Assembly: GCF_016918855.1 (NCBI RefSeq)
Contig: NZ_JADKYB010000031.1
Span: 1-64,000 of the forward strand
Source of the DNA: Actinacidiphila acididurans
GTDB lineage: Bacteria > Actinomycetota > Actinomycetes > Streptomycetales > Streptomycetaceae
DNA length: 64,000 nucleotides
Direction: 5' to 3'
In this document: in pieces, positions 48,998 through 58,025 of the stretch
Position numbering within the stretch: the stretch's first letter is position 1
Layout: each line of letters opens with the position of its first letter
The notes under the pieces: model-generated
What the model saw: the letters and a program-made list of their open reading frames with translations, nothing else
Told to the model about the DNA's origin: nothing
Databases searched by the model: none
Program-made: the position numbers and the translations under genes

Positions 48998-49897
48998 ATG
49001 AATGCGACGCAGATCGACCAGGTACGGCGGTTCAACCGGGCCGTCACCGCGCGCGTGGGTGTGCTGCACGACCACTATCTCGGCCGGGAACGGCCCATCG
49101 GCGAGGCCCGGTTGCTGTGGGAGGTCGGCGAGGAGGGCCGGGACGTGCGGCGGCTGCGCGAACGGCTCGGGCTGGACTCCGGGTACGTCAGCCGGCTGCT
49201 GCGCCGCCTGGAGGCCGACGGGCTGGTGACGGTGGAGCCGCAGCACGACGACCGGCGGGTACGGACCGTACGGCTCACCGACGCCGGGCGGGCCGAGCGG
49301 GCCATGCTCGACGCCCGCAGCGACGACCTGGCCGGCTCGCTGCTGGCGCCGCTCAACTCCGCCCAGCGGGCCCGGCTGGTGGCCGCCATGGCCGAGGTCG
49401 AACGACTGCTGACCGCCGGGACGGTCACCTTCGACGCCGTCGACCCCGACCATCCGGACGCGCGAGAATGCCTGCGGTCGTACGTCACCGAGTTGCACGA
49501 ACGCTTCGACACCGGCTTCGACCCGGCCCGCACCCTGCTGCCCGACCCCGGCGAACTGCGCCCGCCACGCGGCCTGTTCCTGGTCGCCCGGCTGCACGGC
49601 GAGCCGGTCGGCTGCGGCGGCCTGAAAATGCCGTCCGACGCCCCGGCCGAGATCAAGCGGATGTGGGTCGCCCCCGGCGCCCGCGGCCTGGGCCTCGGCC
49701 GCCGCTTCCTGGCCGAACTCGAGGCGCGCGCCGCCGAGCACGGCCGCGACCTCCTGCGCCTTGACACCAACCGGGACCTCACCGCCGCGATCGGCCTCTA
49801 CCACTCCTACGGCTTCACCGAGGTCCCGGCCTTCAACGACGAGCCCTACGCGCACCACTGGTTCGAAAAACGCGTCGCGGCGCCGCCGCGGCAGTGA
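48998..49897 (+). CDS. MarR regulator / GNAT acetyltransferase fusion
   Basis: A 299-residue bifunctional protein. Residues 1-140 are a MarR winged helix (LRERLGLDSGYVSRLLRRLE; QHDDRRVRTVRLTDAG). Residues 150-290 are a GNAT domain with MWVAPGARGLGLGRRFLAEL as the acetyl-CoA loop and LDTNRDLTAAIGLYHSYGF. Such fusions are known in actinobacteria, but their ligand and substrate are mostly unknown. The single chain could couple sensing to modification of one small molecule. Confidence 0.9.
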   Translation: MNATQIDQVRRFNRAVTARVGVLHDHYLGRERPIGEARLLWEVGEEGRDVRRLRERLGLDSGYVSRLLRRLEADGLVTVEPQHDDRRVRTVRLTDAGRAERAMLDARSDDLAGSLLAPLNSAQRARLVAAMAEVERLLTAGTVTFDAVDPDHPDARECLRSYVTELHERFDTGFDPARTLLPDPGELRPPRGLFLVARLHGEPVGCGGLKMPSDAPAEIKRMWVAPGARGLGLGRRFLAELEARAAEHGRDLLRLDTNRDLTAAIGLYHSYGFTEVPAFNDEPYAHHWFEKRVAAPPRQ

Positions 49898-49900
49898 GGA

Positions 49901-50614
49901 CTACGTCAACTCCGTTGCGAGCGGCGGCAGATCGGGGCGCAGAGCGGCCCTGAGACGTTCGAAGGCGGTGGGGCGCGGCCGACGGGGCAGGAAGTCGCGG
50001 ATGCGGCGGGCGCAGTCGGCGGCGCCGGCCGCAGTCGTGTCGCACTCGATGTCGTACAGTCCGTGCGCGTGGACCCGCTCCAGCTGGGCGGCGGCCAGCC
50101 CCGCGGGCCGGTCGCCGCGGGCCCGCTCGCGCCGTTCGAGCTCGGCCGGCGAGCAGTGCACGCCGACCAGGACCACGTCCTGGGCCGGGAAGAGGGCGAG
50201 GCAGTCCAGCAGCCGCCACTCCTCGCTCAGGATGTGGTCCACGACCACGTTGTTGCCGGCCGCGGCCATGCCGGCGACCGCGCGGTGGAAGCCCATCCAG
50301 GTCCGGCGCAGCAGCACGTCCAGCCCTTCCGGCGCGACCTCGCGGCGGGTGCGCATCGCGTGGAAGGCGTCCACCGGCAGGTGGAAGTACGGCTCGTCGA
50401 GGGTGTCCAGCAGCTCCCGCGCGATGCTGGTCTTGCCGGAACTGGACGTGCCGTTCAGGAAGATGATGCGGCCACGCCGGGCGGGAACGGACAGCGGCTC
50501 TGACACGGAGAGGGGCCCGGTCACGGCCACGGTCACGGGACCGGTGGGGCCGCTGCCGAGAGCGGACGGCGGCCCGGCAGGGTCCGGGCTGCCGTGGTCC
50601 GGGGCGTGGCGCAT
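49901..50614 (-). CDS. Chloramphenicol phosphotransferase-like P-loop kinase
   Basis: A 237-residue protein with about 45 extra N-terminal residues and then a CPT-like kinase. The P-loop is GTSSSGKTS (55-63), Asp82 in LPVDAFH matches the catalytic aspartate of chloramphenicol phosphotransferase, and VVVDHILSEEWRLLDCL follows. CPT of the chloramphenicol producer inactivates the drug by 3-O-phosphorylation, but many homologues have other roles. It is convergent with the MarR-GNAT gene. The antibiotic substrate is a guess. Confidence 0.82.
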   Translation of the reverse strand: MRHAPDHGSPDPAGPPSALGSGPTGPVTVAVTGPLSVSEPLSVPARRGRIIFLNGTSSSGKTSIARELLDTLDEPYFHLPVDAFHAMRTRREVAPEGLDVLLRRTWMGFHRAVAGMAAAGNNVVVDHILSEEWRLLDCLALFPAQDVVLVGVHCSPAELERRERARGDRPAGLAAAQLERVHAHGLYDIECDTTAAGAADCARRIRDFLPRRPRPTAFERLRAALRPDLPPLATELT

Positions 50615-50734
50615 GCGGGCTCCTCGACGGTCGATGACGTCCGATCATCATCGCCCGGGCGGAGCCGCCGGTTCGCCGGGGGTGCGGGAGGCGGTGTCCC
50701 CGGCGAACCGGTGGCCGGCGGTCCGAGGGGACGG

Positions 50735-52090
50735 TCAGCCGAAGACCTTCAGTTCGTAGATGCGGGTGGCGGGGTCGGTGGTCTGGGTCGGAGTGGTGAC
50801 GTTCAGCCGGACGTAGCGGCCGGAGGTGCCGCTGAGGGTGTGGGTGGTGACGCCGGCCGTGTTGGCGGTGGCCTGGGCGACGGTGGTCCAGGTGGTCCCG
50901 TCGGTGGAGACCTGGACGGTGTAGGCGCGGGTGTTCCAGGACGCGGACTCACCGCCCGCACTGGCGTGGTCGATCTCCAGGCCGGTCAGGGCGTGCGAGG
51001 CGCCGAGGTCGACGGTGAGCTGGGCGGGCGAGGACAGGGAGCAGAACTTGTCGCTGTTCCCGCCGCTGACGCTGCCGTTGACGGCCTTGTCCGGGGTCTC
51101 GCTGCTGTTGCAGGGGGTGCTGCCGGTGGCGGACTTGTTGAGGGCGAGGTCGGTCGGACCGGTGCTGCCGCCGTTCATGGCCGAGCTCACCGAGGCCGCC
51201 CACTGCCAGGGCGCCGAGGTGCCGCCGGGCAGGGAGTTGAAGTACTCCCAGCCCGCGACGCCGCCGAAGGTCGGGTACTTGGCGGTCAGCGAGGAGAGCG
51301 TGGAGTTCAGGGTGGTCGGATCGACGTATCCGCTGCCGCAGTTGGCGGGGTTGGTGAGGGTGCCGGCGACGACCTTGTCGGCGGGGACCACCCCGTGGGC
51401 GATGATCGCGTCGTAGCCGCTGGTGGAGCTCAGCGAGCCCCAGCCGCAGTAGAACTGGGCGTTGAACCAGGCGATGGAGCTCGCCCGGTCCCGGTAGAGC
51501 TGGTCGTAGCTGAAGCCGGAGAGGTTGCCGCCGCCGCTGAGCGCCGTGGCCACCGGCGCGAGGGTGACGATGAAGCCGGCGCCGAAGTCCGTGTGGAGCT
51601 GGTCGATGAGGTGCTCGATGCCGCCGAGGGACATGGACTCCTCGACGTCCAGGTCCAGGCCGTTCAAGTGGTACGTGGACACCACGTTCTTCAGCAGCGG
51701 GTAGTAGGTGGAGAAGGCGGTGTCCAGGCGCTGGAAGCTGCCGGCCGCCGCGCCGCCGACCATGCCGATCGCGTGCACGCCCTTGGCCTGCATCGCGGCG
51801 ACGTCGGTCCACATCTGGCTGAACTTCGGGTCGCCGGGCGGGTCGTCGTTGAGATGGACCGAGCCGTCGCTGTTGAGGTGGAAGGCGCCGATGAGCAGGT
51901 CGGTGGCGCCCGTGGCGTGGTCGGTCAGGCCGAGCGGGGAGACGTACGTGCCGTTCGTGTACTGGGTCTGGTAGTAGATCACGACCCTTTTGCCGCTCGC
52001 CGCGCTTGCCGGGCTCACCCCGCCCAGCAGTGCGGCTGTGGCCGCGACCACCGCCGCCACCAGGCAGGTGAGTGCTCTTCTGACAGTCAT
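50735..52090 (-). CDS. Secreted GH18 glycosidase with F5/8-type (CBM32) domain
   Basis: A 451-residue exported protein. The signal peptide ends at about residue 31 (SPASAA). The GH18 barrel carries LNGLDLDVEE with the catalytic Glu150. The first acid of the usual DxxDxDxE is Asn, as in some endo-beta-N-acetylglucosaminidases. From residue 310 a galactose-binding-like discoidin domain runs to the C-terminus. It should cut chitin-like or N-glycan core linkages outside the cell. ATG 52090 has a perfect AAGGAGG. A palindrome lies at 52235 in the shared upstream region. Confidence 0.9.
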   Translation of the reverse strand: MTVRRALTCLVAAVVAATAALLGGVSPASAASGKRVVIYYQTQYTNGTYVSPLGLTDHATGATDLLIGAFHLNSDGSVHLNDDPPGDPKFSQMWTDVAAMQAKGVHAIGMVGGAAAGSFQRLDTAFSTYYPLLKNVVSTYHLNGLDLDVEESMSLGGIEHLIDQLHTDFGAGFIVTLAPVATALSGGGNLSGFSYDQLYRDRASSIAWFNAQFYCGWGSLSSTSGYDAIIAHGVVPADKVVAGTLTNPANCGSGYVDPTTLNSTLSSLTAKYPTFGGVAGWEYFNSLPGGTSAPWQWAASVSSAMNGGSTGPTDLALNKSATGSTPCNSSETPDKAVNGSVSGGNSDKFCSLSSPAQLTVDLGASHALTGLEIDHASAGGESASWNTRAYTVQVSTDGTTWTTVAQATANTAGVTTHTLSGTSGRYVRLNVTTPTQTTDPATRIYELKVFG

Positions 52091-52234
52091 GCTGGCCTCC
52101 TTGGCCGTCGCCCGGGGGTGCTCACGCTGTCTCGCGTTCCGCCGCGCGGCGGCCGGCGGGCATGCGGGCCGGCGGCCGGGGCGGAGGAGGGCCGGGGGTG
52201 CTCGGCCGCGGCGGCGCGGCGCCCCGGACCCGGT

Positions 52235-52248
52235 TGACAATGTTGTCA
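52235..52248. promoter_or_regulatory. Palindromic operator between GH18 and aldo/keto reductase genes
   Basis: TGACAA-TG-TTGTCA is a perfect 14-bp inverted repeat, about 145 bases from the GH18 start and 150 from the divergent reductase start. Its TTGACA overlap could also serve as a -35. It does not match the DasR consensus that I recall. Confidence 0.45.
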
Positions 52249-52396
52249 TCGATGCTGCTGGTGTTGTAGAGGCCGGTGGCGGCCATGGCGTCGCGCCCGC
52301 GGCCGGCGTCACGGGGTGCGGGAAGGACGCACAGCACCGGGACGTAGGCTGATCGCCGGTCGGACGGGGGAAGCACGTCGGACGGAGGGATGCAGC

Positions 52397-53368
<972 letters not shown>

Positions 53369-53406
53369 GCCGGCCCCAGCGCGGGGCGCTGCCTCTTTGC
53401 CCTCTT

Positions 53407-53439
53407 TGCCTCTGAGGCAAAATTTTTGCCTCAGAGGCA
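53407..53439. promoter_or_regulatory. Double palindromic operator of the XRE-cupin gene
   Basis: Two 13-bp palindromes, TGCCTCTGAGGCA (53407-53419) and TGCCTCAGAGGCA (53427-53439), have centres exactly 20 bp apart, two DNA turns. Between them is an AT-rich AAATTTTT-type spacer that may serve as promoter. The array ends 21 bases before the XRE start, so cooperative autorepression is likely. Confidence 0.75.
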
Positions 53440-53460
53440 CGGGCGCTGTTCCATGGAGGC

Positions 53461-54102
53461 ATGGAAACCCTCGGTGCTCCTGACACCGCCCCCGCCGCCG
53501 AGGCGGCGGAGCTGGTCCTCGCTCCCCGGCTGCGGGAGCGCCGGCTGGCCGCCGGAATGACGCTGGAGGCGGCCGCCCGGCGCGCGGGGCTGTCGCCCGC
53601 CCACCTGTCGAGGCTGGAGTCCGGGCTGCGGCAGCCGTCGCTGCCGATGCTGCTGGGACTGGCCCGCATGTACGGGACCACGGTGTCCGATCTGCTGGGC
53701 GAGACCTCGGCCGAGCCCGATCCCATCGTACGCGGCGCGGAGATGACGCCGGTGCCCGCCGGCGGCTGGACGTACTGGCGGGCCGGCGGCACCGGGCGCG
53801 CGATGCAGGCCCTGCGGCTGCACATCCCGGCGGGCGCCCAGCGCGCCCTGGTCCGGGTGCACCCCGGCGAGGAGTGGCTGTACGTCACCGCCGGGACTCT
53901 GGAACTGGTCCTCGGCGAGCGCACCCACACGCTCGACGCCGGGGACGGCGCGCACTTCGATTCCCTGGTCCCCCACCGGCTGGCCGCCGCGGGCGCCCCC
54001 GGGGTCGACCTGCTGTTCGTCCACACCCTCATGCAGAGCGACGCCGCGGCCTTGTGCATCGGGGCGCCCGAAGCCATTCGGATGCGAGGAGAGCGATCAT
54101 GA
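53461..54102 (+). CDS. XRE-family regulator with C-terminal cupin domain
   Basis: A 213-residue protein. The helix-turn-helix covers residues 20-75 (RLAAGMTLEAAARRAGLSPA; HLSRLESGLRQPS). A small cupin beta-barrel covers 115-195 (VHPGEEWLYVTAGTLELVLG; GDGAHFDSLVPHRL) and probably senses a small ligand. A tandem palindromic operator lies just upstream. The GGAGG site is only one base from the ATG, so the exact start is unsure. It overlaps the small membrane protein gene by four bases. Confidence 0.87.
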   Translation: METLGAPDTAPAAEAAELVLAPRLRERRLAAGMTLEAAARRAGLSPAHLSRLESGLRQPSLPMLLGLARMYGTTVSDLLGETSAEPDPIVRGAEMTPVPAGGWTYWRAGGTGRAMQALRLHIPAGAQRALVRVHPGEEWLYVTAGTLELVLGERTHTLDAGDGAHFDSLVPHRLAAAGAPGVDLLFVHTLMQSDAAALCIGAPEAIRMRGERS

Positions 54103-54293
54103 CCACGCCGAGCACGCCCCACGACACCCCGCCGGCCACCCCGCAGGTCACCGCGCACGTCCAGCCCACCACCAACGGCGACGAGAAGCAGAAGGAACGC
54201 GGCGCCATCACGCGCGTCCTGATCTACGTGGTGGCCGCGCACCTGATGGCCTTCTACCTGTTCCTGATGTTCACGGTCATCGGCAAGCGCTGA
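54099..54293 (+). CDS. Small single-pass membrane protein (DUF6126-like)
   Basis: A 64-residue protein. The first 35 residues are Thr/Pro-rich and hydrophilic. One membrane helix follows (VLIYVVAAHLMAFYLFLMFTV), with a short KR tail. The ATG overlaps the XRE-cupin stop (ATGA), so the pair is co-translated. I recall small proteins of this kind beside XRE-cupin regulators in Streptomyces. The function is unknown. Confidence 0.75.
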   Translation: MTTPSTPHDTPPATPQVTAHVQPTTNGDEKQKERGAITRVLIYVVAAHLMAFYLFLMFTVIGKR

Positions 54294-54370
54294 CGACAAG
54301 GCCCCCGAACTGCGGGTGGCCGCCGGCCGGAACCCCCGTCCGCCGGCGGCCACCCGCTCGTGTACGACGG

Positions 54371-55114
54371 TCAGCGGCAGTCCGGGTGCCCCCACCCCTC
54401 GTCGTTCCGCGCGATCAGCTCCCCCGCCGCGTACGAGCGCCCGCACCGGCAGCGGCCCGGGTACTTCGCCTTGAGCGTGCGGGCCGGGCCGCCGGACGCC
54501 CCGCCCGCACCGCCTCCGGACCGGCCGGCGCCTCCCGAGGACGACGATCCGCCGGACGCCCGCCGCGTACCGGCCGCTTTACGGGCGCCGCCGCCGGCCT
54601 TGGGCGACGTCGCCGACGCGGGCGGCTCGGGCGAGCCGAGGTCACTGCCGGCCGGCTCCTGGACGACGGCGGCGTGACTGGCGGCGCGGTCCGCGAAGTC
54701 ATTGAGCCGGTCGCCGCCGACCTGGTGCGCGGGTACGTACCGGAACTCCACGTCCCGGCCGGTGAGCAGCGCGTCGATGCGCACCACGAGTTCCTGGTTG
54801 GCCACCGGCTTGCCGGCGGCGGTCTTCCACCCCTTGCGCTTCCAGTTGGGCAGCCAGGTGGTCACCGCGTTCATGGCGTACTGCGAGTCCATCCGGATCT
54901 GCACCGGCCGGCCGGGGTCCACAGCCGACAGCAGCCGCTCCAGGGCGGTCAGCTCGGCGACGTTGTTGGTCGCCACGCCCAGCGGGCCCGCCTCCCACCG
55001 GTCCGGCTCGCCCCGCTCGTCGGCGATCACATATGCCCAGGCCGCTCGGCCCGGATTACCCTTCGACGCCCCGTCACACGCGGCGATGATGCGCTCAACC
55101 ACAGCACCGATCAT
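54371..55114 (-). CDS. Ribonuclease HI family protein with C-terminal Cys/His tail
   Basis: A 247-residue protein. Residues 7-150 are an RNase H fold with the acidic set Asp14, Glu54, Asp76 and Asp142, so it should cut RNA in RNA-DNA hybrids. Residues 155-215 are a Gly/Ser/Ala-rich linker. The last 35 residues hold CRCGRSYAAGELIARNDEG and a final HPDC, a possible small zinc-binding or nucleic-acid-binding tail. The ATG at 55114 is used, and a GTG four codons later is possible. Confidence 0.88.
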   Translation of the reverse strand: MIGAVVERIIAACDGASKGNPGRAAWAYVIADERGEPDRWEAGPLGVATNNVAELTALERLLSAVDPGRPVQIRMDSQYAMNAVTTWLPNWKRKGWKTAAGKPVANQELVVRIDALLTGRDVEFRYVPAHQVGGDRLNDFADRAASHAAVVQEPAGSDLGSPEPPASATSPKAGGGARKAAGTRRASGGSSSSGGAGRSGGGAGGASGGPARTLKAKYPGRCRCGRSYAAGELIARNDEGWGHPDCR

Positions 55115-55260
55115 GCCAAGTCACCGCACCGATGAGCACATCGCCCCGGGGCGGGCGGCAACACCGCAGGCCGGAGGGCCTGCGCAGGGATACGGGCGTG
55201 ACGGGTGGTGCGCCAGGGGTTGACGGACCGTGCCGGTGCGGGCATTTTGGTCCCGCACAT

Positions 55261-55279
55261 GTAAGGAAACCTTCCTAAC
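55261..55279. promoter_or_regulatory. Chitosanase operator (CsnR-box-like palindrome) before GH75
   Basis: GTAAGGAAACCTTCCTAAC is a 19-nt near-perfect palindrome 16 bases before the GH75 start, just ahead of AAGGAG. It matches 16 of 19 positions of the site at 62886-62904 before the GH8 gene, and resembles the operator described for actinomycete chitosanase genes (from memory). A TTGACG at 55220-55225 may be the -35. Confidence 0.7.
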
Positions 55280-55295
55280 AAAGGAGCATCCCCCC

Positions 55296-55994
55296 ATGCG
55301 CCGTCGTCTGATCGTCGCGCTCCTGGTGACCGCGACCGTCCCCTTCGCCGCCGCCGATCCGGCCCTGGCCGGCACCCGCGCGGCGGCCCGCCCGCACAGC
55401 GCGCAGGAGGGGTCGGTCAGCGCCGCGGCGCTGCTGGCCAAGGTCACGTCCTGCTCGCAGATCTCCAACGGCAAGTACAAGACCGACGACGAGACGTCCG
55501 CGACGATTCCGGTGTGCGGCAAGAACGGCGCCGTGTTCTGGAAGGCCGACATGGACATCGACTGCGACGGCCAGGTCACCACGCAGTGCAACGCCGACAC
55601 CGACCCGTGGTTCCAGGACGACACCGCCTTCCAGCAGTCCAACGGCAAGCCGCTGAGCTCGGCCGCCCTGCCCTACGTCGTGGTGCCCAGCGCCAGCAGC
55701 ATCTGGAAGTACTCCTCGTCCGGGATCAAGGGCGGCGGGATCGTCGCGGTGATCTACAACAACAAGGTGGAGTACGCGGTGGTCGGCGACACCGGGCCGA
55801 CGCAGATCATCGGCGAGGCGTCGTACGCCACCGCCCAGGCGCTCGGCATCGACCCCGACCCGGAGTTCGGCGGCGCGGACTCCGGCGTGACCTACATCCT
55901 GTTCCAGAACTCGCAGGCCAGCCCGATCGAGAGCCACAGCGACGCGGTGACCAAGGGGCAGACGCTGGCGCAGCAGTTCATCAACAGCAACTGA
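55296..55994 (+). CDS. Secreted GH75 chitosanase
   Basis: A 232-residue exported enzyme. The signal peptide ends near DPALAG. The GH75 core shows AVFWKADMDIDCDGQ, CNADTDPWFQDDTAF and LPYVVVPSASSIW, which are characteristic. The acidic residues of the second and third strands are the likely catalytic pair. It hydrolyses chitosan outside the cell. A repressor-type palindrome upstream, shared with the GH8 gene, suggests induction by chitosan oligomers. Confidence 0.9.
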   Translation: MRRRLIVALLVTATVPFAAADPALAGTRAAARPHSAQEGSVSAAALLAKVTSCSQISNGKYKTDDETSATIPVCGKNGAVFWKADMDIDCDGQVTTQCNADTDPWFQDDTAFQQSNGKPLSSAALPYVVVPSASSIWKYSSSGIKGGGIVAVIYNNKVEYAVVGDTGPTQIIGEASYATAQALGIDPDPEFGGADSGVTYILFQNSQASPIESHSDAVTKGQTLAQQFINSN

Positions 55995-56108
55995 CGCCGG
56001 GCGTTCATCGGCGCCCTCTGCGCGTGCGAGGCGCGCGGTCCCGGCGGAGCATGGAACGGATGGGAACCGACGGGACGAGCGGATCGGACGCGGGGCGAGA
56101 GGGCGCCG

Positions 56109-57986
56109 ATGGGCAGGGCAGAGGACGGTCCGGCGGGCGATCCGCCGGACTCCGCCGAGCTCCGGCAGATCGAGGCGCTGAACCACATCGGACCTGCGTC
56201 CACGCGGCAGGCCGGAGCGGCCTCGCGGGCGCCGGACGGGCGGGCCTCCCCCAGGCGGCGTGACTCCGACGTGCTCGCGGCCGGGCACGACCTGGCCGAG
56301 TCGGACTCCCTGGCCGACGCGCTGCGGACGCTGGTACGGCTGCGGACCCCGGACTTCCCGCTCGAGGGGCTGGTGGTCTTCGGGGTCACCGAGAAGTTCC
56401 TGAACACGCTCGGCCAGTACGGATACCGCAGCACCGGCGCCGAGTCGATGTTCCGGATGCCGGTGACGACCCGGCATCCGGCGACCGAGGTGGTCGACAC
56501 CGGCCGGCCGGTGTATCTGCCCACGGCGGGCGAGTACCGGGCCCGCTTCCCGGACATCTGGCACCTGGTCGCCCGGCACGGCCGCAACGCGTGGGCGTTC
56601 CTGCCGCTGGTGGTCTCGGGCCGGCTGACCGGCGTGCTGCTGGCGGCCTTCGGCACGCAGATGGACTTCGCCGAGGACGTACGCGAGCTGCTGGCGCAGG
56701 CGGCCGGGCTGGTCGCGCAGGCGCTGGAGCGGACCCGGACCAGCAGCGCGGAACTCGCCCTCTCGCGCGGCCTGCGGCGCAGCATGGGGGCGGCCGAACC
56801 GGCCGAGCCGGGGCTGAGCGTGGCCACCCGGTACATCCCCACCGGCGGCGGGCTGGTGGTCGGCGGCGACTGGTACGACGTGATCAACCTGCCCGGCGAA
56901 CGGCTCGCCCTGGTCATCGGGGACGTGGAGGGCCACGACGTGCACGCGGCCGGGCTGATGGCGCAGTTGCGGACGGCCGTGCACGCGTACGCGGCGGAAG
57001 GCCACCGGCCGGACGCCGTGCTGGCCCGCACCTCGCGCTTCCTGACCGCACTGGACGAGGACCGCTACGCGACCTGCCTGTACATCGAGGCGGAGCCGGC
57101 CACCGGGATGCTGCACATCGCCCGGGCCGGCCACCCGCACCCGGTGCTGCGGCTGCCCGACGGCACCTGCATGCTCAAGCACGTCAACGGCGGGCTGCCG
57201 CTCGGCCTGATGCCGGACGAGCACGACTACCCGGTCACCGACCTGGAGCTGCGGCCGGGCGAGATCATGATGCTGTGCACCGACGGGCTGATCGAGACCG
57301 GCGGGCACGACATGTTCAGCGGCTGGATCCGGGTCCGCGACGCCATGACGCCCGGGCCCACCGAGGACCTGGAGGGCATCGCGGACCGGCTGATCCAGGC
57401 CGTGCACCGGCCGCCGACCCGCTACGGCGGCCCGGACGGCGACCCCACCGGGCACGTACCGCAGGACCCGGACCGGCGGGCGCGCCACTCGCCGCGCAAC
57501 GAGGACGACATCGCGCTCCTGCTGCTGCGCCGGGACACCCCGGTGTCCCGGCCGGAGATGCCCGAACGGCAGCTCGTCCTGACCATCGGGCAGGACGAGG
57601 GGCAGGGGCTGGCCGAGGCGCGGGCGGAGCTGGTCGCGCTGCTGCACGACTGGACGCAGCCGGACCAGGTGGACACCGCGGTGCTGCTGGCCTCGGAGCT
57701 GGTGGGCAATGTCCTGGTGCACACCGACCAGACGGCGGCGCTGACCGCGTCCGTGTCCGGCGAGCCGGGCCGGCGCCACCTGCTGGTGGAGGTCACCGAC
57801 CACGGCGACGAACTGCCGCACCAGCGCACCCCGGGCGAACTCGCCTCCTCCGGCCGCGGGCTGATGCTGCTGGACATCCTGTCCGAGGAGTGGAGTGTAC
57901 GGCCGGAGTCCGCGGGCAAGACGGTGTGGTTCCGGCTGGCCGAGGCGAACGGGCAGGTGAACGGACAGCAGCCGCCGGACGTGTGA
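56109..57986 (+). CDS. GAF-PP2C phosphatase with HATPase domain (RsbU/SpoIIE-like)
   Basis: A 625-residue regulator. A GAF domain spans 60-210 (VFGVTEKFLNTLGQYGYRST; AWAFLPLVVSGRLTGVLLAA). The PP2C core follows, with VVGGDWYDVINLPGER, VIGDVEGHDVHAAGLMAQLR and LCTDGLIETG. A C-terminal HATPase_c domain has LASELVGNVLVH and GRGLMLLDILS. It probably dephosphorylates STAS antagonists and may phosphorylate or bind them through the last domain. It is the second such enzyme in the window. Confidence 0.9.
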   Translation: MGRAEDGPAGDPPDSAELRQIEALNHIGPASTRQAGAASRAPDGRASPRRRDSDVLAAGHDLAESDSLADALRTLVRLRTPDFPLEGLVVFGVTEKFLNTLGQYGYRSTGAESMFRMPVTTRHPATEVVDTGRPVYLPTAGEYRARFPDIWHLVARHGRNAWAFLPLVVSGRLTGVLLAAFGTQMDFAEDVRELLAQAAGLVAQALERTRTSSAELALSRGLRRSMGAAEPAEPGLSVATRYIPTGGGLVVGGDWYDVINLPGERLALVIGDVEGHDVHAAGLMAQLRTAVHAYAAEGHRPDAVLARTSRFLTALDEDRYATCLYIEAEPATGMLHIARAGHPHPVLRLPDGTCMLKHVNGGLPLGLMPDEHDYPVTDLELRPGEIMMLCTDGLIETGGHDMFSGWIRVRDAMTPGPTEDLEGIADRLIQAVHRPPTRYGGPDGDPTGHVPQDPDRRARHSPRNEDDIALLLLRRDTPVSRPEMPERQLVLTIGQDEGQGLAEARAELVALLHDWTQPDQVDTAVLLASELVGNVLVHTDQTAALTASVSGEPGRRHLLVEVTDHGDELPHQRTPGELASSGRGLMLLDILSEEWSVRPESAGKTVWFRLAEANGQVNGQQPPDV

Positions 57987-58025
57987 GCGGGCACGGCGGC
58001 TCGCGACCGGCTGCGGCTCCCCCGC

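Noticed and set aside
55995..56108. A small gene between the GH75 and PP2C genes
   Set aside because: The 114-base gap has no frame with a ribosome site and protein-like composition.
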